Below are positions 8,201 to 15,362 of a DNA stretch of 52,814 nt, one piece after another. Under the pieces are notes generated by a model, which was given only the letters and a program-made list of their open reading frames with translations, made no database searches and was not told where the DNA came from. The stretch lies in contig CALXGH010000017.1 of assembly GCA_944387845.1 (NCBI GenBank), positions 1-52,814 on the forward strand. Reading direction: 5' to 3'. The position numbers and the translations under genes are program-made. Numbering within the stretch: position 1 is the first letter of the stretch; each line of letters starts with the position of its first letter. This stretch comes from an uncultured Oscillospiraceae bacterium. GTDB taxonomy: Bacteria > Bacillota > Clostridia > Oscillospirales > Oscillospiraceae.

Positions 8201-8952
8201 GCGATATTATAACAGTAAAAGATCTGTGCCTGTGGTATGAAAAGACACAGGCTCTTAAAAATATAAATATAAATATACCGGAAAAGAGCATAACTTCCCT
8301 TATCGGCCCTTCCGGCTGCGGAAAGTCTACTTTTTTAAAAACTCTCGACCGTATGAATGATCTTATTCCCTCTGTAAAAATTACGGGAAATGTGATATAT
8401 AAAGATATAGATATATATGACCCTTCGGTAGATGTAAACGCTCTGAGGCGTGAGATCGGTATGGTTTTCCAGAAACCGAACCCGTTTCCAATGAGTATAT
8501 ATGACAACGTAGCCTACGGTCCCAGAACCCATGGTATAACATCAAGAGCAAAGCTTGACGACATAGTTGAATCCTCTCTTCGGGGTGCCGCCATCTGGGA
8601 CGAAGTAAAAGATAGACTTAAGAAAAACGCTCTGGGCCTTTCCGGCGGCCAGCAGCAGAGGCTTTGCATCGCCAGAGCCCTGGCGGTAGAGCCTGAGGTC
8701 CTCCTTATGGATGAGCCAACAAGTGCTCTTGATCCTATATCTACATCAAAAATTGAAGAACTGACAATGGATCTCAAAAACAAATACACAATAATAATTG
8801 TTACACATAACATGCAGCAGGCTGTGCGCATATCTGACAAGACCGCGTTTTTCCTCTTGGGTGATCTTATTGAATACGACGACACAGACAAGCTCTTCTC
8901 TCAGCCAAAAGATAAGCGTACTGAGGACTACATCACAGGGAGGTTTGGATAA
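8197..8952 (+). CDS. pstB: Phosphate ABC transporter ATPase PstB
   Basis: 251 residues, the normal PstB length. Walker [10 protein letters not shown] lies at 37-45, the Q loop in [21 protein letters not shown] (PstB-specific), the signature LSGGQQQR, Walker [14 protein letters not shown] and the switch His in VTHNM. It is cytoplasmic and powers PstC/PstA. ATG overlaps the pstA stop by 4 bases, and its own stop overlaps phoU by one base (TAATG), so all these subunits are translationally coupled. Confidence 0.97.
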   Translation: MSDIITVKDLCLWYEKTQALKNININIPEKSITSLIGPSGCGKSTFLKTLDRMNDLIPSVKITGNVIYKDIDIYDPSVDVNALRREIGMVFQKPNPFPMSIYDNVAYGPRTHGITSRAKLDDIVESSLRGAAIWDEVKDRLKKNALGLSGGQQQRLCIARALAVEPEVLLMDEPTSALDPISTSKIEELTMDLKNKYTIIIVTHNMQQAVRISDKTAFFLLGDLIEYDDTDKLFSQPKDKRTEDYITGRFG

Positions 8953-9602
8953 TGAGAAGCCGTTTTGACGAACAACTTGACCTTTTAAACAAGGAACTTA
9001 TCGAGATGGGCTCTTTGTGTGAAGAAGCTATCGCAGTAGCCTCTAAAGCTCTTACGGACGGCGATGTGGAGCTTGCCAAGCGAGTAGCTCCTCTGGATGA
9101 AGAGATATGCAAAATGGAGCGCAGTATTGAGGCTGTCTGCCTTAAGCTTCTACTCCAGCAGCAGCCGGTAGCCAGGGATCTAAGACAGATTTCCGCAGCT
9201 CTTAAAATGATCACGGATATGGAGCGAATAGGCAACCAGGCCGCAGACATTTCCGAGATAATAATGTTTTTAGGCGGCAAAACTGCCGAAGAAAACGTGC
9301 TTATAAGAGAAATGGCCATGGCCGCCATCAAAATGGTAACCGACAGCATAGATGCCTATGTAAAAAGGGATCTCTCCCTTGCGGAATATGTTATCGATTA
9401 CGATGATGTAGTGGATGATTATTTCAACAAGCTGAAATCCAGCCTTATTGATATGATCGCCCAGAAAACGGCCGACGGAGAATATGTTCTAGATCTTTTG
9501 ATGATCGCTAAATATTTTGAGCGTATTGCAGATCACGCCACAAACATCGCTGAGTGGGTAATATTTTCTGTAACCGGCACCCATAAGGAGGTTAATACAT
9601 GA
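8952..9602 (+). CDS. phoU: Phosphate signalling protein PhoU
   Basis: 216 residues made of two three-helix PhoU repeats; the metal-binding acidic clusters are recognisable (EEICKMERSIE, DMERIGNQAADI in the first, DYDDVVDDYF and KYFERIADHATNIAEW in the second). PhoU links the Pst transporter to the PhoR-type kinase and damps uptake when Pi is plentiful. It overlaps pstB by one base and the downstream regulator by four (ATGA). Placement directly before the two-component genes fits its signalling role. Confidence 0.95.
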   Translation: MRSRFDEQLDLLNKELIEMGSLCEEAIAVASKALTDGDVELAKRVAPLDEEICKMERSIEAVCLKLLLQQQPVARDLRQISAALKMITDMERIGNQAADISEIIMFLGGKTAEENVLIREMAMAAIKMVTDSIDAYVKRDLSLAEYVIDYDDVVDDYFNKLKSSLIDMIAQKTADGEYVLDLLMIAKYFERIADHATNIAEWVIFSVTGTHKEVNT

Positions 9603-10273
9603 TCTGGTGTGTTGAAGATGACACAAGTATACGGGACATTGAGATATATGCTCTTAAATCCACTGGGTTCGACGCCAGAGGTTTCGAAGACGGAGCCTCG
9701 TTTCTGGAAGCCTTGAAAAGCTCTAGACCGGAGCTTGTCATTCTTGATGTTATGCTTCCGGGAATGGATGGCGTGGAAATTCTCAGAAAAATGAAAGCCT
9801 CAACAGATTACTGCGACATACCTGTTATAATGGCCACCGCCAAGGGCGCAGAATATGACAAGATACAGAGCCTGGATATTGGCGCTGACGACTACCTTGT
9901 AAAACCCTTCGGCATGATGGAGATGGTATCGAGAATAAAGGCGGTTCTGAGAAGATACAGACCGGCAGAATCTAAAAATCTTCTCACCGTTGGCGGTCTT
10001 GTTGTAAATGTAAATGACCACACCGCTATGATCGACGGTCAGAGGATAAACCTCACATACAAAGAGTATGAGCTTTTGAAGTTATTCCTGTCCCATCCTG
10101 GCACAGCCTTTACAAGAGACCAGCTTTTTGCAGAGGTTTGGGGCATGGATTACTGCGGCGAGACCAGAACGGTTGATATGCACATCCGCACTCTCAGGCA
10201 GAAACTGGGAAGCTATGGTTCAATGATAGAAACCGTCCGTAATGTGGGTTACCGCATGGAGGTAGAAAAATGA
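9599..10273 (+). CDS. PhoP/PhoB-type response regulator of the phosphate operon
   Basis: 224 residues. The receiver has the D7/D8 acidic pair, phospho-acceptor Asp50 in LVILDVMLPGMDG, Thr in MATAKG and Lys in YLVKPF. An OmpR-type winged helix follows from ~128, with YCGETRTVDMHIRTLRQKL. The ATG overlaps phoU (ATGA) and the stop overlaps the kinase gene (ATGA). The context makes it the regulator that binds the TTTACA-N5 arrays at 5453 and 19581, which would mean it activates its own operon (inference). It may be called phoB or phoP; the sequence does not decide. Confidence 0.93.
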   Translation: MIWCVEDDTSIRDIEIYALKSTGFDARGFEDGASFLEALKSSRPELVILDVMLPGMDGVEILRKMKASTDYCDIPVIMATAKGAEYDKIQSLDIGADDYLVKPFGMMEMVSRIKAVLRRYRPAESKNLLTVGGLVVNVNDHTAMIDGQRINLTYKEYELLKLFLSHPGTAFTRDQLFAEVWGMDYCGETRTVDMHIRTLRQKLGSYGSMIETVRNVGYRMEVEK

Positions 10274-11934
10274 GCCAAAAGATACTCAACTCCATTTTGC
10301 TTGTAGCGGCTGTTGTACTGCTTGCCAGTGTGGTAATAATCATGGGCTGCCTGTATGGATATTTCGATGGTGTCCAGGAAGCAGAACTAAAAGATGAACT
10401 CAGCCTGGCTACTGTAGCTACAGAGCAGGGCGGCATGGAATATCTGTCCCAGCTTTCCTCCGACGGATACAGGATAACATGGATAGATTCTGACGGAACT
10501 GTGCTGTACGACACCCAGGCAGACGCCAGCACCATGGAAAATCACGCAGACCGTGATGAAATTAAAGAGGCACTTAAAACAGGTTACGGTTCCAGCGTAA
10601 GATATTCGGCAACTCTCCTTGAAAAAACACAGTATGAGGCACGACGCCTGTCTGATGGCACAGTACTCAGAATCTCTGTAGATAGGGCGACTACTGCAAC
10701 TCTCGTTCTCGGCATGCTCCAGCCTATTATTATCGTGGTCATACTGGCTGTAATTCTTTCAGTTATTCTGGCAAAGAAGATGGCCCGAAAGATAGTAGAA
10801 CCTTTAAATGAATTAGATCTTGACCATCCTCTGGAAAATGACGCCTATGAGGAGCTCTCTCCTCTGCTCGGCAGAATCAACCAGCAGCACTACCGAATCT
10901 CATCGCAAGTCCGAGCTTTGAAGCGGAAAACCGATGAGTTCGAACAGATAACAGGAAGTATGCGTGAAGGCCTTGTACTTCTTGACAGCAAAGGCAAAGT
11001 AATAAGTATAAACCCTGCTGCTATGGAGATATTTGGCGCCGACAAGTCCTGCATAGGCGAGGATTTCCTCACTGTTGACCGCACACACGATATTACAAGC
11101 GCTATCCGCAGCGCCATTGAAAATGGACATAGCGAAATAAGAGTGGAACGCGCTGGCATGGAATATCAGTTTGACTTCAGCGAAATAAAATCTGAAGGAG
11201 TCATGGTTGGTACTGTAATTTTAGCCTTCAATGTAACAGAGCAGGCTTTTGCTGAACGGAACAGAAGAGAGTTTACAGCTAACGTCTCTCACGAACTGAA
11301 AACACCTCTCCAGTCTATTATAAGTAGCGCTGAACTTATAGAAAATGGCCTTGTAAAACAGGAAGATATGCCAAGGTTCATTGGTTATATCAGAACAGAG
11401 GCCACAAGACTTGTTTCTCTTATTGAAGATATAATCCGTCTTTCCCAGCTTGACGAGGGCAGCCAGCTTCCTCAAGAAGATGTGTGTCTTTTCGATATCG
11501 CTACAGAAGTTATATCCGCACTCAAAAACAGAGCTGACAGTAAAAATATAAAACTGTCCCTGTCAGGAGATGGTGGCAATATGAATGGCGCAAAAGGTCT
11601 TCTCTATGAGATAATATATAACCTTTGCGACAACGCCATAAAATACAACAACCCGGGCGGTACGGTTTCCATTTCAATAGCGGATACCGAACGTGATATA
11701 TCCCTTTCAGTTAAAGATACCGGTATCGGCATCGCCCCGGAACATCAATCGAGAGTTTTCGAGCGGTTTTATAGAGTTGACAAGAGCCACTCCAAGCAGT
11801 CCGGCGGCACTGGATTGGGACTTTCAATTGTAAAACACGCGGTTGCCTACCATAACGGAAAGATACATCTTACCAGCGAGGCCGGCAAAGGTACCGAAAT
11901 TACAATAACTTTCCCAAAAACCAAATCCAAATAA
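10270..11934 (+). CDS. PhoR-type sensor histidine kinase
   Basis: 554 residues: helix ~7-30; extracytoplasmic loop ~31-145; helix ~146-168; PAS domain ~222-325 (EQITGSMREGLVLLDSKGKV); HisKA with His341 in NVSHELKTP; HATPase with NLCDNAIKYN, DTGIGIAPEH and GTGLGLSIVKH. TM-loop-TM-PAS-HisKA-HATPase is the PhoR architecture of Firmicutes. It is the last gene of the seven-gene pst operon, overlapping its regulator by 4 bases, and a strong terminator follows 33 bases later. It presumably senses Pi status through PstSCAB/PhoU rather than by direct ligand binding (established for PhoR, inferred here). Confidence 0.94.
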   Translation: MSQKILNSILLVAAVVLLASVVIIMGCLYGYFDGVQEAELKDELSLATVATEQGGMEYLSQLSSDGYRITWIDSDGTVLYDTQADASTMENHADRDEIKEALKTGYGSSVRYSATLLEKTQYEARRLSDGTVLRISVDRATTATLVLGMLQPIIIVVILAVILSVILAKKMARKIVEPLNELDLDHPLENDAYEELSPLLGRINQQHYRISSQVRALKRKTDEFEQITGSMREGLVLLDSKGKVISINPAAMEIFGADKSCIGEDFLTVDRTHDITSAIRSAIENGHSEIRVERAGMEYQFDFSEIKSEGVMVGTVILAFNVTEQAFAERNRREFTANVSHELKTPLQSIISSAELIENGLVKQEDMPRFIGYIRTEATRLVSLIEDIIRLSQLDEGSQLPQEDVCLFDIATEVISALKNRADSKNIKLSLSGDGGNMNGAKGLLYEIIYNLCDNAIKYNNPGGTVSISIADTERDISLSVKDTGIGIAPEHQSRVFERFYRVDKSHSKQSGGTGLGLSIVKHAVAYHNGKIHLTSEAGKGTEITITFPKTKSK

Positions 11935-11966
11935 TCTCACCAATTTAAATATCGTTATTCCCCAAA

Positions 11967-12002
11967 AAAACAGGACGTCTCTAAAAGGAGACGTCCTGTT
12001 TT
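11967..12002. terminator. Terminator of the pst-pho operon, shared with pepD
   Basis: A 15-bp perfect stem (11967-11981 with 11988-12002) and a 6-base loop, with A/T runs on both sides. It can act for phoR on the plus strand and for the convergent dipeptidase gene (stop at 12073) on the minus strand. Confidence 0.88.
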
Positions 12003-12072
12003 ATCCTTCCGATGTGCCGCAAAAACTCTTTGCCTGATTTTTACTTTATAAAAACCGCAATGTATGGTTTTA

Positions 12073-13521
12073 TTACTTGCTGCGCTTTAATATCTCGCAG
12101 ACATATTTCCATATACGCTGGAAAGATGAAATGCTCATTCTCTCCTTTACTTCGTGGGCGTGTTCCAGATTTACGCCTATGGATATACAATCCAAATCAG
12201 GAGCGTTTCCGCAGAATATTCCGCACTCAAGTCCACCGTGTGTAGCCGTTATACCCGGCTCTCTGCCGAAGATGTCTTTATAGATATCAACACAGTCCTG
12301 TCTGAATTTTGAGTCTTTTTTGTACTCCCAAGCGCCGAAATTGCTGTCGATATTCACTTCGCCGCCAGCAAGAGCCAGTATCCTGTCCATTTTGTCCAGC
12401 AGTTCCTCTTTCTGCGTGGCAACACTGCTGCGTATGGCGGTTACGATTACCATCTCATCATCTTTTACATCACAAGTTCCCATATTGATAGAAGTCTGTA
12501 CAAGGCCTGGTATATCCATGCTCATTGCCTGAATTCCCTGGGGAAATAGTCTGAGCACCTGTATCACTTTCTCCGTATCCTTATCTGTAAGAGCATTTAC
12601 TAACCCCTCGCCTGTTTTGACTGCGGCAACTTCAAGATACGGATCAGGGGTGAGATATTCCTTTTTGAGGATCTTTCCCATCTCTTCTACAACAGCACAG
12701 AGTTTGGCACTGTTTTCAGGTGAAACTATTACTTTAACAAAAGCAGAGTTTGCTATAACGTTATTGCCTGAGCCGCCTTTCATGCTGACTATTTTAAATG
12801 GAGCCTTCTTTGAAACCTCGGCAAGCACTCTTCCCATAAGGATATTGGCGTTCGCCCTACCCTTATCAATCTCAGCACCTGAGTGGCCACCGATAAGGCC
12901 GGTAACCGATATCTCCCATTCCTCGCCTTCGGTCTTCTCTCTTGAAACAGGGGCGTGGGAAGTTGTTACTGTACCGCCGGCACAGCTTACAGTTATGGCG
13001 TTTTCGTTTCCAGAGTCGATATTTATAAGCTTTCTACCTTTGAGTCTGGAAAAATCAAGGTAACCAGCTCCTACAAGACCAATCTCCTCGTCTGATGTGA
13101 TTACCATCTCCAGTCTGGGATGACAGATATCATCACTGTCAAGAATTGCCAGCATAATTGCCACGGCAACGCCATCGTCTCCACCGAGGGTGGTATCATG
13201 GGCAAATACCCAGTCTCCGTCAACGCCAAGTTTCAGCCCGTCTTTCATAAAATCAAAATCCGACTCATCTGTCTTTACACATACCATATCGCTGTGGCCC
13301 TGAATGATTATTGTATCCGCATTTTCATAGCCCGGCGTTGCTTCCTTAATAATTACAACATTGTCGCCCTCATCCTGATAGTGCTCAAGACCTCTATCAG
13401 ATGCAAATTTGTTAAGATACTCACAAATCGGCTGACGGTTTCCTGACCCATGTGGAATTGCGCTGATCTCCTCAAATATTTCCATAGCCCTTTTCGGCTC
13501 ATACTGAGATAAAATACCCAT
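12073..13521 (-). CDS. pepD: Aminoacyl-histidine dipeptidase (PepD, M20 family)
   Basis: 482 residues from the ATG at 13521, chosen because AGGAGGAG (13525-13532 on the complementary strand) stands just before it; a longer frame adding seven residues has no such site. Metal ligands of the M20 di-zinc centre appear in IIIQGHSDMVCV, TTLGGDDGVAVA and VTSDEEIGLVGA, and the lid domain carries GLIGGHSGAEIDKGRANA. The length matches cytosolic non-specific dipeptidases that cut Xaa-His and other dipeptides for peptide nutrition. Monocistronic; it shares its terminator with the phosphate operon. No clear promoter was identified in 13522-13724. Confidence 0.93.
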   Translation of the reverse strand: MGILSQYEPKRAMEIFEEISAIPHGSGNRQPICEYLNKFASDRGLEHYQDEGDNVVIIKEATPGYENADTIIIQGHSDMVCVKTDESDFDFMKDGLKLGVDGDWVFAHDTTLGGDDGVAVAIMLAILDSDDICHPRLEMVITSDEEIGLVGAGYLDFSRLKGRKLINIDSGNENAITVSCAGGTVTTSHAPVSREKTEGEEWEISVTGLIGGHSGAEIDKGRANANILMGRVLAEVSKKAPFKIVSMKGGSGNNVIANSAFVKVIVSPENSAKLCAVVEEMGKILKKEYLTPDPYLEVAAVKTGEGLVNALTDKDTEKVIQVLRLFPQGIQAMSMDIPGLVQTSINMGTCDVKDDEMVIVTAIRSSVATQKEELLDKMDRILALAGGEVNIDSNFGAWEYKKDSKFRQDCVDIYKDIFGREPGITATHGGLECGIFCGNAPDLDCISIGVNLEHAHEVKERMSISSFQRIWKYVCEILKRSK

Positions 13522-13724
13522 GTTCTCCTCCTGATAAATCATATTATTCTGTATCCGCGCCTATCCATATTCCATAAGGTTTTTCTGCCAAACAAACACA
13601 AATTGCCTCTAGCGCGGACGGTAAAATCTTAATATCAGTGTAACTAAAAGTTATCAAAAGGTCAATAAAATTAGGTACATTAAAAATATCTGCATATAAA
13701 ATATTTTGTTCTGTCAGTTGGCAT

Positions 13725-13758
13725 AAAAAAGTCGAAGGTAAATACCTTCGACTTTTTT
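13725..13758 (-). terminator. Terminator of the DUF3798 lipoprotein gene
   Basis: A 15-bp perfect stem (13725-13739 with 13744-13758), loop AAAT, six T at the end on either strand. It lies just past the stop at 13765. Confidence 0.88.
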
Positions 13759-13764
13759 ATCTTT

Positions 13765-14919
13765 TTAGAAATTTCGGTATGGACACAATATAACGTAATA
13801 ATTATCAAGAGTGCCGGACTCTTCTTCTTCGTATTTCTCTACTGTTGTGCCCTCTCCACCAATATTTTTTATTTCCTCCAAAAGTGCTGTCTCATTATAG
13901 GTCCTTCCCTCGTCAGCCTGGAAGTTACCATCACACCAGCCTATAGCATATTTTACAGCCGCCTCTATCATCATCATGTTTGGCGAAACACTCCAGGTGG
14001 ACATTCTGCCGGTCATGCCGTAATCTTCAGCTTTTTCTTCTATCTGTCCCATAAGATACTCAGTGTCTCCCTCATGGTCGTCAAGGGATATAGAAAAAGC
14101 CTCAGGATATCCATGGTAGGGAGATGGGCAGCGCTGCTGGGGGAAAATCGCTCCAAGTTCGGCGCACCTGCGTATCAGAGCTGACTGCATACTGCAGCTT
14201 GTGCAAAAGAACGCTGTGTCCTTGCCATATTGCTCAACATAGTCAGGAATGTTTTCATCGATCCATTGTTTCGCTCCTTCTATACCTTCAGAACCTGTGG
14301 GGTCAGGGGCTTCAGCCTCCACAAACTCGATGTTCAGCTCCTCGCATCTCTTAATTATCTGCTCTCTCTGAGCGGTAACGTCATCATATCCCAGATGCCG
14401 CTGAAATGATATATGTACAAAAGTTTTTGCTCCCTTGGCTGCGGCCTGGTCGACCATCGCTGTGCCCATGCCCTCTTCGTCCACATGCAGCACAACATCC
14501 GCCTGGCTGGCTATGGTGCTAGGGTCCTCATTGGTAGCGCCGCAGATAAAAATAATATCGTCCCGTGTTTCCCGCACTTGTTCAATAGCCGCCGAAGCTC
14601 CCGGAACAGCCTGAACAAATATTATCACTTTTACGTCCGGATCCTCAGCCATTTTGGAAACTGTATCTGTTACCTTTTTAATCTCTATTGAGTAATCGTC
14701 CGGGTATGTAGCTGTAACTATAATATCTCCGTACTTTTCTTTCACATTTTCCGCCCCATAGTATTCTTCACCCTGGGCAGCACTACCGGTGATTATACCA
14801 ATTTTATACGGTGCCTGCTTTTGTGCCTTGTCTTCCTCTTCCCCGGTGTCCGCGTTTTTACACGATGTAAATGCAAAAACCATAGCTAAAGCCAGGATAA
14901 GGCTAAAAACTTTTTTCAT
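13765..14919 (-). CDS. DUF3798 substrate-binding-like lipoprotein
   Basis: 384 residues. A lipoprotein signal peptide ends in FTSC (Cys20), followed by an acidic linker. The rest looks like a two-lobed binding protein distantly similar to BMP/sugar-binding proteins: YKIGIITGSAAQGEEYYGAENV at the start of lobe 1, DVKVIIFVQAVPGA and DIIFICGATNEDP as further beta-strand/loop segments. I recognise it as DUF3798, a family of clostridial lipoproteins without known ligand. No permease or ATPase gene is adjacent. The gene stands alone with its own promoter and terminator. The RBS AGGAGGAA precedes the ATG. The ligand could be a nucleoside, sugar or peptide; the sequence does not say. Confidence 0.82.
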   Translation of the reverse strand: MKKVFSLILALAMVFAFTSCKNADTGEEEDKAQKQAPYKIGIITGSAAQGEEYYGAENVKEKYGDIIVTATYPDDYSIEIKKVTDTVSKMAEDPDVKVIIFVQAVPGASAAIEQVRETRDDIIFICGATNEDPSTIASQADVVLHVDEEGMGTAMVDQAAAKGAKTFVHISFQRHLGYDDVTAQREQIIKRCEELNIEFVEAEAPDPTGSEGIEGAKQWIDENIPDYVEQYGKDTAFFCTSCSMQSALIRRCAELGAIFPQQRCPSPYHGYPEAFSISLDDHEGDTEYLMGQIEEKAEDYGMTGRMSTWSVSPNMMMIEAAVKYAIGWCDGNFQADEGRTYNETALLEEIKNIGGEGTTVEKYEEEESGTLDNYYVILCPYRNF

Positions 14920-14988
14920 TCAAACTTCCTCCTATTTCCACACCGGCTATATGGCCGATGGGCCGTCTGAAAATACAAGTACTCTTTA

Positions 14989-15017
14989 ATTATACACAAA
15001 TTTCAGAATGATTTTAA
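14989..15017 (-). promoter_or_regulatory. Probable promoter of the DUF3798 gene
   Basis: Minus strand TTAAAA (15012-15017), 17 bases, then TATAAT (14989-14994), 70 bases before the start codon. The -10 is perfect, the -35 is weak. Confidence 0.5.
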
Positions 15018-15362
15018 AGTTTTTTGTCGTTTTTTGCCGCTGTTTTAAAAATTTTACTACCGTATTACACATAATATACCTATTTTTTTAAATGAACATT
15101 TACTCCCCTTAAATAGGTTACTTCCACAGCCTGTAATAAAAATATATTTACATATAATCTAAAATATCAATCTTATTTATGCCGCTGGGAAAAGCTGAAT
15201 CTTTATATGAAACCAACAGCACGCCTTTTTTTAATTTTCTCTTTTCCTTACATTAAAGAATATTTTACCGATCTGCCGGTGTAATTTGTTCATAAAAAGT
15301 CTATATTGTTTTCTTATAATTTTTCTATATATGTATAAGCATCTTTAGAGGTGATTTTGTTC
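15018..15362. other. AT-rich divergent intergenic region with nested inverted repeat
   Basis: About 345 bases without a gene. ACCTATTT at 15078-15085 is matched by AAATAGGT at 15111-15118, and AAATG/ATTT inside can form a second stem, so the segment is a nested inverted repeat. A TATAAT at 15315-15320 could serve the plus-strand activase gene, but I see no good -35 for it. AGAGGTGATTTT at 15346-15357 is the Shine-Dalgarno site of that gene. No riboswitch family could be recognised. Confidence 0.4.

Noticed and set aside
15145..15152. Single TTTACA in the region before the activase as Pho box
   Set aside because: No second copy at 11-base spacing; single hexamers of this kind are expected by chance in AT-rich DNA.
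15170..15235. GCCGCTGGGAAAAGCTGAA segment resembling pieces of a cobalamin riboswitch
   Set aside because: The conserved order of boxes and the paired helices are absent on either strand; only short chance similarity.
15351..15362. GTG at 15351 as start of the activase
   Set aside because: It is part of the AGAGGTGAT Shine-Dalgarno site; TTG at 15363 is correctly spaced and gives the family N-terminus.
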